This document shows positions 10,510 to 17,937 of a stretch of 64,000 nucleotides of DNA, in pieces; the stretch's first letter is position 1, and each line of letters opens with the position of its first letter. Position numbers and translations under genes: made by a program. A model generated the notes under the pieces. That model saw only the letters and a program-made list of their open reading frames with translations, did no database searches and was not told where the DNA came from. Source of the DNA: Kitasatospora papulosa (lineage in GTDB: Bacteria; Actinomycetota; Actinomycetes; Streptomycetales; Streptomycetaceae); the NCBI RefSeq assembly GCF_000717245.1, contig NZ_JNYQ01000008.1, forward strand, positions 1 through 64,000, written 5' to 3'.

Positions 10510-11454
10510 ATGGAGGAACAGCCTGTGACCGAGGGGCACCCCGTCGGTGATCCCCGTCCCGGCGGGAACGCGGGACCCGCTCTGGACCGGCGCGCCGAGC
10601 TCAGCGAGTTCCTGCGCAGCCGCCGTGCCCGTCTGAAGCCGGAGGACGTGGGCCTGCCGGACTTCGGCCGGCACCGCCGGGTCCCGGGGCTGCGCCGCGA
10701 GGAGCTGGCCCAGCTGGCCGGGGTGTCCGTGGCGTACTACACACGTCTCGAGCAGGGCAACGGCCAGAACGTCTCCGGGGAGGTGCTGGCCGCGATCGCG
10801 TCCGCGCTGAGGCTGACGGACGCGGAACAGGCCCATCTCAGTCATCTGGCGAAGCCGAAGCGGCACCGGAAGAAGCCGTCGGCACGGCAGCAGCGGGTGC
10901 GCGAGGCCCTGTCCCGGCTGCTCGACACCATGGACGGAGTCCCGGCGTACGTCGTGGGGCGGCGTTCGGAGATCCTGGCCTGGAACCGTATGGCCGCCGC
11001 GGTCTTCGGCGACTGGTCCCAGCTGCAGCCGCCGGAGCGGAACTGGGCGCGGCTGGTGTTCCTGGACCCGGAGTACCGGGAGCTGTTCGTGGAGTGGGAC
11101 CAGAAGGCGTCGGACATCGTCAGCTATCTGCGGATGGACGCGGGCTGCCACCCGGACGACCCCCGCCTCTCCGCACTGGTCGGTGAACTGTCCGTGAAGA
11201 GCGATGAGTTCCGGCGGCTGTGGGCCAGGCACGACGTCAAGGAGAAGAGCCACGGCGTGAAGCGTCTGCACCACCCGCTGGTGGGTGAGCTGGCACTCGG
11301 GTTCGAGACATTCACCCTGCCCGACGACGCGGAGCAGTCGGTGGTCGCCTATCACGCGGAGCCGGGCTCCGCGTCCGCCGAGGCGCTCCGGCTGCTCGCG
11401 AGCTGGGGTACGGACGCCACCAGGGCGGGCACGTCCGCCTCCGGCAGGCAGTAA
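10510..11454 (+). CDS. XRE-family regulator with MmyB-like ligand-binding domain
   Basis: A 314-residue DNA-binding regulator. ATG 10510 is preferred because the longer frame to 10483 adds no conserved sequence. The HTH (LRREELAQLAGVSVAYYTRL, 61-80) is the classic form seen in the large actinobacterial MmyB/MLTR family, and residues about 125-290 form the PAS-like ligand-binding domain (VPAYVVGRRSEILAWNRMA). Members commonly sit divergent to a dehydrogenase they control, as here. The ligand is unknown; fatty acids have been suggested for some relatives. Confidence 0.93.
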   Translation: MEEQPVTEGHPVGDPRPGGNAGPALDRRAELSEFLRSRRARLKPEDVGLPDFGRHRRVPGLRREELAQLAGVSVAYYTRLEQGNGQNVSGEVLAAIASALRLTDAEQAHLSHLAKPKRHRKKPSARQQRVREALSRLLDTMDGVPAYVVGRRSEILAWNRMAAAVFGDWSQLQPPERNWARLVFLDPEYRELFVEWDQKASDIVSYLRMDAGCHPDDPRLSALVGELSVKSDEFRRLWARHDVKEKSHGVKRLHHPLVGELALGFETFTLPDDAEQSVVAYHAEPGSASAEALRLLASWGTDATRAGTSASGRQ

Positions 11455-11538
11455 CCCCGGCCGCCGGGCGACGCACGGGTGCGGTCCGGCGGTCCGATCG
11501 CCCGTGTACGGCCTGCGACCAGCCTGTACGCTGCGGGG

Positions 11539-12357
11539 ATGCAGTCGCCCGGCTCCTCCCCCTCCTCCGCGCGGTCCGGTCGGGCCGCCGCCCCCGCCCA
11601 GCGCGGGCTCCTGACGGAACGGATCGCGCGGGAACTCGAGCACGACATCCGCTCCGGTGAGATCCCCGTCGGGACGAAGCTCCCTTCGGAGCGGGAGCTG
11701 GCCGCCCAGTTCGGCGCCAGCAGGAACGTCGTGCGGGAGGTCCTGCGGCGTCTCGAGGCGCAGCTCCTGATCGAGGTGGCACCGGGCCGCGGTTCCTTCG
11801 TACGTGAGCAGACGCCGGGTCAGGCCAGGGGGTACGACGCCCTGTACCGGGCGGGCCGGCCCACCGTCCGGCAGCTGATCGAAGCGCGGCTGCCGCTCGA
11901 GGTGGAGACCGTGCGACTGGCGACGGAGCATGCCACGGACGCGGACATCGAGGTGTTGAGGTCCGCGCGGGACACCCTCGAGTCGGCGACGGACGTCGTC
12001 GTCAAGGCGCGGGCCGACATGGCCTTTCACGACGCCATCGCCGAGGCGAGCGGGAATCCCGTTCTGCGGATCATGCTCTCCTCGATCAGCGGGATGATGT
12101 TCGAGATGATGCTGCGCTCCAACTCCGATCCGTCCATCGGCGAACCGGGCGTTCCGCACCACCCCGAGATCTTCGAGGCGATCGAGGCGCGCGACGCGGA
12201 CCTGGCCGGTGAGCGGATGCGGGAGCACCTGATGCTCGGCCTGCGCACCTACGGCAAGGATCTCGACATCCAGGTCGACGTCATGGCGCGCAACCACATC
12301 GAGGCGCTGCTGGACGAGACGGGGAACCGGCACGGCGCCGGCGGCACGGGCCAGTAG
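11539..12357 (+). CDS. FadR-subfamily GntR transcriptional regulator
   Basis: A 272-residue regulator starting at ATG 11539, with a likely -10 (TACGCT) so close upstream that the transcript may be almost leaderless. The winged HTH is at about 24-88 (LPSERELAAQFGASRNVVRE) and an FCD effector domain at about 110-250 has the conserved His-rich metal/ligand positions (MAFHDAIAEASGNPVL, HHPEIFEAI). FadR/UxuR-type proteins respond to sugar acids or fatty acids. This one sits directly before a mannonate dehydratase operon that begins with a TGGT-N3-ACCA palindrome, so it is very probably the local repressor, sensing mannonate or a related hexuronate (inference). Confidence 0.93.
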   Translation: MQSPGSSPSSARSGRAAAPAQRGLLTERIARELEHDIRSGEIPVGTKLPSERELAAQFGASRNVVREVLRRLEAQLLIEVAPGRGSFVREQTPGQARGYDALYRAGRPTVRQLIEARLPLEVETVRLATEHATDADIEVLRSARDTLESATDVVVKARADMAFHDAIAEASGNPVLRIMLSSISGMMFEMMLRSNSDPSIGEPGVPHHPEIFEAIEARDADLAGERMREHLMLGLRTYGKDLDIQVDVMARNHIEALLDETGNRHGAGGTGQ

Positions 12358-12451
12358 CAGCCCCTCCCCCGCGTCCCGGAGGTCGGGGCTCGCGCGGAAC
12401 CGGTCCCGCGCAGGGGCTGTTCGGTCCGCTTCTCTCCTGCTAACGTCCCTC

Positions 12452-12480
12452 TGGTCCAACTGGTCCTACCAGTTGGACCA
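12452..12480. promoter_or_regulatory. 29-bp perfect palindromic GntR operator
   Basis: The 13-nt arm TGGTCCAACTGGT (12452-12464) is repeated as its exact reverse complement at 12468-12480 around the spacer CCT. The centre CTGGTCCTACCAG fits the known FadR-type pattern TGGT-N3-ACCA. It lies 80 nt before the ABC binding-protein start and about 95 nt after the GntR stop. Confidence 0.85.
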
Positions 12481-12559
12481 ACCGAGCCGGGACTCCCCCG
12501 GAGACGTCAGGTCCCGGGGGAGCACGAACGCACGACAGCGCAGAGAGACGAGGACGACG

Positions 12560-13879
12560 ATGTCCACGAGCAGCCAGCTCCTCAGCCGGCGCTCCTTCGG
12601 CAGGCTGGCGGCAGGAGTCGCGGGAGCCGTCGGGACGGGGGCGCTCACCGCGTGTACGACCGGGGGCGGCAGGCCCTCCGCCGACACCCCGTTGCGGATC
12701 ATGGCGATCAACCACGTGTGGTCGCAGGCGATCCGGCGCAGGACCGAGGAGTTCGAGGAACTCATCGGCCGACGGGTCTCCATGACCCTGCTCACCGCGG
12801 ACCAGCTGGCGAGCAGCTACAACGTGAAGCTGAACGCATCGGGCACGGACGTGGACGTCATGATGGTCCGCGCGCTCCAGGAGCAGCTGCTCTTCGCGCA
12901 CAACGGCTGGCTGGCCGACCTGAGCGACCGCGTCGCGCAGGACGAGGAGTTCGCCTGGCCGGACTTCCAGAAGGCCCCGCGCGACGCCTCCGTCTCGGGA
13001 GGCAGGGTACTGAGCGTTCCCGTGGTGACCGAGCGTCCGGCGCTGTACTACCGCAAGGACCTCGTGGAGGACCACGGCGGACCGCCGCCCACCCTCGAGC
13101 AGCTGATGGCGACCGCCCAGGAGCTCACGGACAAGAGGAAGGGCTTCTACGGCTTCGTGGGCAGGGGCCAGCGCAGTGGCGCCGTGTCCCAGTGGTCCAG
13201 CTTCCTCTACTCCCACGGCGGGGACTTCGTCGTCGGGGGCAGGTCGGGCATCGGTACGCCCGAGGCCCTGGCGGCGTACGAGTACTACGGCCGGCTGCTG
13301 GCGAGGACGGGCCCGCCCGGTGCCACCAACATGAGCCTCGAACAGGCCATGCCGATCTTCGCCCAGGGCAAGGCCGCCTTCTACGTCGACGCCGACGCGA
13401 TCTACAGCAGTTTCCTGGATCCCCAGGTGTCGACCGTGCGCGAGACCGTCGGCTTCGCCCCCTTCCCGGCCGGACCGGCCGGAGCCCGGCCGCACAACAT
13501 CCCGTCCTGGAGTCTCGGCATCAGCACGTTCAGTCTGCTGCGCGACGACGCCTGGGAGTTCATCAGGTGGGCCGCCGGCCCCGAGATGACCGCGGAGCTC
13601 CAGAGGGACGGCATCCCCGGCGCTCGCACCTCGGTGTGGTCGGACCCGCGCTCGCTGGCTTCCTTCCCGCCGGATCTCGCCGAGGCCATGCGGCTCAACG
13701 CGGAACGGGGCCTCGGCTACGACCGGCCGCGTGTCCTGCAGGTCGGCCGGGCCCGCGACATCGTCGGGCGGCCGCTGGTCGCGGGCATCCTCGGCAACGA
13801 CGTACGGCCCGTGGCCCGTGACGCCGACGCGGAGTTCGCCGGCTTCCTCGTCCGCGACAACCGCCACAAGGAGTCCTGA
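12560..13879 (+). CDS. ABC transporter sugar-binding lipoprotein
   Basis: An extracellular solute-binding protein of 439 residues (family 1, maltose-type). The start at ATG 12560 puts SRRSFGRLAAGVAG at the N-terminus, a twin-arginine signal ending in lipobox LTAC (lipidated C32). The mature part has the usual two-lobe features (MAINHVWSQAIRRRTEEFE, PVVTERPALYYRKDL). Its stop overlaps the start of the first permease, so the genes are translationally coupled. With mannonate dehydratase at the operon end the cargo is probably a uronate or mannonate-containing sugar (inference). Confidence 0.93.
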   Translation: MSTSSQLLSRRSFGRLAAGVAGAVGTGALTACTTGGGRPSADTPLRIMAINHVWSQAIRRRTEEFEELIGRRVSMTLLTADQLASSYNVKLNASGTDVDVMMVRALQEQLLFAHNGWLADLSDRVAQDEEFAWPDFQKAPRDASVSGGRVLSVPVVTERPALYYRKDLVEDHGGPPPTLEQLMATAQELTDKRKGFYGFVGRGQRSGAVSQWSSFLYSHGGDFVVGGRSGIGTPEALAAYEYYGRLLARTGPPGATNMSLEQAMPIFAQGKAAFYVDADAIYSSFLDPQVSTVRETVGFAPFPAGPAGARPHNIPSWSLGISTFSLLRDDAWEFIRWAAGPEMTAELQRDGIPGARTSVWSDPRSLASFPPDLAEAMRLNAERGLGYDRPRVLQVGRARDIVGRPLVAGILGNDVRPVARDADAEFAGFLVRDNRHKES

Positions 13880-14838
13880 TGTCCACCACCGAGGTCTCCC
13901 CGGCGCGCCCCGCCGCCGCGTCAGAGGGCGGACCGGCCCCCGCGCGCCGCCCCCGTACCTTCGAACAGGCCAACAGGAGGCTCAAGTGGGCGATGCTCAC
14001 CCCGGCCCTGCTGTTCGTCGGCCTGATGATCGTCTTCCCGCTGGTCTACACCGTCGACCTCAGCCTGACCGACGCCTTCGGCGCGGTGAACGCGGGCAAG
14101 GGGTACGTCGGCCTGCAGAACTTCGCCGACGCTCTCGGTGACACCCGCCGGTTCTGGCCTGCGGCGCGACGCACCCTGGTCTTCACGGTCGGAGCGGTGA
14201 TCCTGGAGACGGTCCTCGGTCTCGCGCTGGCGATGCTGATGCGCAAGCCGTTCCGGGGCATGCGGTGGGTGCGCACCGTCCTGATCATCCCGCTGCTCAC
14301 CACACCGGTCGCGATCGGCATCCTCTGGCTGCTGATACTGGATCCCACCAACGGCATAGCCAACCATCTGCTCGCCGGGATCGGGCTGCCCCGCCAGGAG
14401 TTCCTCGGATCGGTCGGCCAGTCGCTGCCCACCCTCATGCTCATCGACGTCTGGCAGTGGACGCCCATGATGACGCTGCTGCTGCTCGCCGGGCTCACGA
14501 CACTGCCCGAGGAGCCCGAGGAGGCGGCGCGCGTCGACGGGGCCAACGGCTGGCAGAGGTTCCGGCACATCGTGCTCCCCATGCTCGGTCCGACGCTCGC
14601 GACGGCCCTGGTGCTGCGCGCCGTGGACGCCCTCAAGACCTTCGACATCCTCTACGCCACCAAGGGGGCGGGCGGCGGCTCCGACTTCGAGGTGGAGACC
14701 CTGAACGTCTACGCCTACGGGCTCACCTTCGACTACCAGGAGTACGGCCTGGCCGCCGCCGTCCTGGTCCTGTTCACCCTCTTCATCATCGGCGTCGTGG
14801 TGCTGCTGCGCCGCCGGGGCGGAAGGAAGACCGCATGA
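13879..14838 (+). CDS. ABC sugar transporter permease, first subunit
   Basis: A 319-residue MalF-type inner-membrane subunit. A basic cytosolic N-terminus leads to six predicted spans (the first, ALLFVGLMIVFPLVYTVDLS, at about 38-57) and the EAA loop PEEPEEAARVDGANGWQRF that docks the ATPase. The start overlaps the binding-protein stop (TGATG) and its own stop overlaps the next start (ATGA). No ATPase gene follows, so energy probably comes from a shared ATPase such as MsiK encoded elsewhere, as known for many Streptomyces sugar importers. Confidence 0.94.
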   Translation: MSTTEVSPARPAAASEGGPAPARRPRTFEQANRRLKWAMLTPALLFVGLMIVFPLVYTVDLSLTDAFGAVNAGKGYVGLQNFADALGDTRRFWPAARRTLVFTVGAVILETVLGLALAMLMRKPFRGMRWVRTVLIIPLLTTPVAIGILWLLILDPTNGIANHLLAGIGLPRQEFLGSVGQSLPTLMLIDVWQWTPMMTLLLLAGLTTLPEEPEEAARVDGANGWQRFRHIVLPMLGPTLATALVLRAVDALKTFDILYATKGAGGGSDFEVETLNVYAYGLTFDYQEYGLAAAVLVLFTLFIIGVVVLLRRRGGRKTA

Positions 14839-15689
14839 GCGCCACCGTCTCCCCCGTGCCCGCCGCGGCACGCCTGCGACGGCGCACAGCCGGATCGTGG
14901 CTGCGCGGCATCACCATCGGCGTCGTGACGCTCGTCTTCGCGCTCCCGCTGGTGTGGATGTTCGCAGCCGCGTTCAAGACCAACGTGCAGGTGACCGATC
15001 CGTCCGTGGGGCTGTGGTTCAGCCCCACCCTCGAGAACTTCAGGAACATCGTCGAGGCGGGGCAGATCCTGCGGTCGATGGGGAACTCGCTCCTGGTCGG
15101 CGTGGTCTCCACCGTGCTCTCCGCGGTGATCGCGGTCCCCGCCGCGTGGGCGGTCGGGCGGTTCGGCATGCACCGCACGGGATCGCTGATCCTGGTGGCC
15201 CGCATCGTGCCGGCGATCTCGCTGCTCGTCCCCTGGTACTACCTCTTCGCGCAGATGGGCCTCGTCGGCTCCTACACCGTCCTGACCCTCAGTCAGATGT
15301 TCGTCTCCGTGCCGCTCATCATGTGGATCATGATCAGCTTCTTCGCCGGTCTGCCGGTCGAGCTGGAGGAGGCCGCGCGCACCGACGGGCTGAGCGCCTT
15401 CGGCGCGTTCCGGCGCATCGCGCTGCCCCTGGCGGCGCCCGGCACGGCGACCGCCTCCCTGCTCGCCTTCGTCTTCAGCTGGAACAACTTCATGTTCGCG
15501 CTGATCTTCGCCGACGACCGGACCCAGACCGTTCCGGTGACCCTCTTCAACTTCATCTCGTACGCGAGCACCGACTGGGGCGGTCTGATGGCCGCCGCGA
15601 CGCTCATCACCGTCCCCGTCGTGCTGGCCGCCGTCCTCGGCCAGAAGTACCTGGTCGCCGGCCTGACCTCCGGCGCCACCAAGGGCTGA
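14835..15689 (+). CDS. ABC sugar transporter permease, second subunit
   Basis: A 284-residue MalG-type permease starting at ATG 14835 within the stop of its partner. Six spans are visible, beginning GITIGVVTLVFALPLVWMFA, with the EAA loop ELEEAARTDGLSAFGAFRR. It forms the heterodimeric channel with the preceding permease. It is followed 38 nt later by mannonate dehydratase with no ATPase in between. Confidence 0.94.
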   Translation: MSATVSPVPAAARLRRRTAGSWLRGITIGVVTLVFALPLVWMFAAAFKTNVQVTDPSVGLWFSPTLENFRNIVEAGQILRSMGNSLLVGVVSTVLSAVIAVPAAWAVGRFGMHRTGSLILVARIVPAISLLVPWYYLFAQMGLVGSYTVLTLSQMFVSVPLIMWIMISFFAGLPVELEEAARTDGLSAFGAFRRIALPLAAPGTATASLLAFVFSWNNFMFALIFADDRTQTVPVTLFNFISYASTDWGGLMAAATLITVPVVLAAVLGQKYLVAGLTSGATKG

Positions 15690-15727
15690 CCGGCCCCTCC
15701 CCCACCGCATCCGGAAGAAAGAACTCC

Positions 15728-16942
15728 ATGAAGATTGTCGACGCGAAGGTCCTCGTCACCAGCCCGGGCCGCAACTTCGTCACCCTCAAACTGACGACCG
15801 ACGAGGGTCTCACCGGTCTCGGCGACGCCACGCTCAACGGCCGGGAACTGGCCGTGGTCAGCTATCTCGAGGACCATGTGGTGCCCCTCCTGCTGGGGCT
15901 CGACCCGCACCGGATCGAGGACACCTGGCAGTCCCTGTACCGCGGTGCCTACTGGCGGCGGGGGCCGGTCACGATGGCCGCGATCGCCGCGGTCGACGTC
16001 GCCCTGTGGGACATCAAGGCGAAGGCCGCGGGCCTCCCGCTCTACCAGCTCCTCGGCGGCGCGAGCCGGGACCGCGTCGGGACCTACGGCCACGCCAACG
16101 GGCGTGACATCCCCGAACTGCTCGACTCGGTGCGTGCGCGGCTCGCCGAGGGCTACCCCGCCGTCCGCGTCCAGTCCGGCATCCCCGGGCTCAAGGCCGT
16201 GTACGGCGTGTCGAGCACGGCCGACGACGGTTCACCCGTGCTGCACCAGCAGGCCAGGCCGCTGGTGGAGGACTGGGACACCGACGCCTATCTCCGTCAC
16301 ATGCCGGACGTACTGGAGGCGGTGCGTGCCGAGTTCGGCCCCGAGCTCCCTCTCCTGCACGACGCCCACCACCGGCTCACCCCCGTCCAGGCGGCCCGCC
16401 TCGGCAAGGAGCTGGAGCCGTACCACCTCTTCTGGCTCGAGGACTGCACCCCCGCGGAGAACCAGGAGGCCCTGCGCACGGTGCGCCGCCACACCACCAC
16501 GCCGCTGGCCGTCGGCGAGGTCTTCAACACGGTGTACGACTACCAGGGCCTGATCACCGAGCAGTTGATCGACTACGTCCGCTCGGCCGTGACCCACTTC
16601 GGAGGGGTCACCCCCCTGCGCAAGCTCTTCGACTTCGCGGCGCAGTACCAGATCAAGAGCGCGATACACGGTCCGGAGGACATCTCCCCGGTGGGCATGG
16701 CGGCCGCTGTCCACCTCGACCTCGCCGTACACAACTTCGGGATCCAGGAGTACTCGGGCCACACCCCGCTCACCGAGGAGGTCTTCCGCCACGCCTACAC
16801 GTTCGAGGACGGACACCTGCACCCGGGCGAGGCGCCGGGGATCGGTGTGGACCTCGACGAGGAACTGGCGGCCGCGCACCCCTACGAGGCGGCCTACCTC
16901 CCGGTCAACCGGCTGCACGACGGGTCGGTCCACGACTGGTGA
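15728..16942 (+). CDS. manD: D-mannonate dehydratase, enolase superfamily (ManD/RspA type)
   Basis: A cytosolic Mg-dependent dehydratase (404 residues) turning D-mannonate into 2-keto-3-deoxygluconate in hexuronate breakdown. The N-terminal capping domain is followed by a barrel with residues matching characterised ManD enzymes: R147, Y159 in the characteristic loop (GIPGLKAVYGV), metal ligands D212, E238 and E264, H214, and H314 in IHGPEDISP. Some family members act weakly or on gluconate, so substrate identity rests on active-site match plus context. It is the last gene of the importer operon behind the GntR operator and ends in a hairpin. The ribosome site before ATG 15728 is weak, with AAGAA nearby. 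Confidence 0.9.
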   Translation: MKIVDAKVLVTSPGRNFVTLKLTTDEGLTGLGDATLNGRELAVVSYLEDHVVPLLLGLDPHRIEDTWQSLYRGAYWRRGPVTMAAIAAVDVALWDIKAKAAGLPLYQLLGGASRDRVGTYGHANGRDIPELLDSVRARLAEGYPAVRVQSGIPGLKAVYGVSSTADDGSPVLHQQARPLVEDWDTDAYLRHMPDVLEAVRAEFGPELPLLHDAHHRLTPVQAARLGKELEPYHLFWLEDCTPAENQEALRTVRRHTTTPLAVGEVFNTVYDYQGLITEQLIDYVRSAVTHFGGVTPLRKLFDFAAQYQIKSAIHGPEDISPVGMAAAVHLDLAVHNFGIQEYSGHTPLTEEVFRHAYTFEDGHLHPGEAPGIGVDLDEELAAAHPYEAAYLPVNRLHDGSVHDW

Positions 16943-16950
16943 CCCGCCCC

Positions 16951-16988
16951 GGTGCGGGGCCCGCCCTGCGGCATCGGTGCCCCGCACC
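16951..16988 (+). terminator. Hairpin terminator of the mannonate operon
   Basis: GGTGCGGGGC (16951-16960) pairs with GCCCCGCACC (16979-16988) across an 18-nt loop, starting 9 nt past the manD stop and lying between two convergent genes. Confidence 0.65.
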
Positions 16989-17047
16989 CCGCCCGCGCCT
17001 CCTGCGACCGGGGCACACGAGGGCCGCCGGGAAGACGGGCCGCTTCG

Positions 17048-17551
17048 TCACGTACGGGGCGGAATCCGGTGCAGGCGCACGTCGGTGAGCCGGGCGTCCG
17101 CCACCTGGGCGGTCATGTACGTACGGTACGGCTGACGCCGCCGGTCGGTCGGCGAGCCGGGATTGAGCAGTCTCAGTCCGCCGGGAGCGGTGGTGTCCCA
17201 GGGGATGTGGCTGTGTCCGAACACCAGGACGTCGAGGTCGGGAAAGCGGTCCGCACACCGCTTCTCCCGCCCCCGCGTCGCCCCTGTCTCGTGCACGACG
17301 CCGAAGCGCAGTCCTCCGCACTCCACGCGTGCGACCTCGGGAAGCCTGGACCGCAGCCCGGGACCGTCGTTGTTGCCGTACACACCCACGAGACGGCGCG
17401 CACGCGTCTCGAACAGGTCCAGGGTCGCCACGTCCACCCAGTCACCGGCGTGCAGGACGACATCGGCCGTGTCCATCTCCTCGATGAGGGACGGGGGCAG
17501 TTCCCTGGCCCGCTCGGGCAGGTGGGTGTCCGAAGTCAGCAGCAGTCGCAC
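17048..17551 (-). CDS. YfcE/MJ0936-type metallophosphoesterase
   Basis: A compact 167-residue calcineurin-like phosphoesterase. All metal-binding blocks are present in order: SDTHLPE (7-13), HAGDWVD, GNNDGP, H in FGVVHETG and FGHSHIPW, followed by NPGSPTDRR. Family members hydrolyse phosphodiesters with Mn, some with very broad in vitro activity. The physiological substrate is unknown. It is convergent with the mannonate operon and appears monocistronic. Confidence 0.92.
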   Translation of the reverse strand: MRLLLTSDTHLPERARELPPSLIEEMDTADVVLHAGDWVDVATLDLFETRARRLVGVYGNNDGPGLRSRLPEVARVECGGLRFGVVHETGATRGREKRCADRFPDLDVLVFGHSHIPWDTTAPGGLRLLNPGSPTDRRRQPYRTYMTAQVADARLTDVRLHRIPPRT

Positions 17552-17937
17552 GCGCGCACTCCCGGTCGGTGGATTCGGCGGCCGGCGTCCCGTGCCGGCT
17601 CATGATTCTCCGTCCGCGTGCCGGACGGTCGCCACACGGGGAGGCGCACGGGGGAGCTGGACACCTGCTGACATCGCCGAGCTCTGTGACCTGCTCGGCG
17701 ATCCGTTCGAGGTGGTCCGCGGTGACACGTTCTTCGACCTGATGGACCGGGCGGGCCGCCGCACGTGACGGAGCGCTGGTGCGGCGCGGGCGGGAAGGCC
17801 GTCGGCCGGCCGGGGATCCGCCGTGGGCGGTCCGCACCCGCCTCCGGGCGATGGACCGCTCCGGCGAGGCGTCCGCGGTTGTGCCGACTCCGGGGACGGC
17901 GGATTCTGGAGGAGATGAACGGGGCTGGTCCGGCGCC
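17552..17937. other. Gap with a possible gene remnant at 17646-17768
   Basis: No complete gene is seen. On the plus strand a start-less frame ending at TGA 17768 reads TPADIAELCDLLGDPFEVV and on to DLMDRAGRRT, with protein-like composition. No ATG or GTG precedes it in frame, so it is at best the tail of a lost gene. The rest probably carries the promoters of the phosphoesterase and the PAS-SpoIIE gene. Confidence 0.3.

Noticed and set aside
10351..12459. Minus-strand frame of 702 codons
   Set aside because: Antisense to the XRE and GntR regulator genes, with shadow composition and no domain.
17646..17768. Small independent gene
   Set aside because: No start codon in frame and too short; listed only as a possible remnant.
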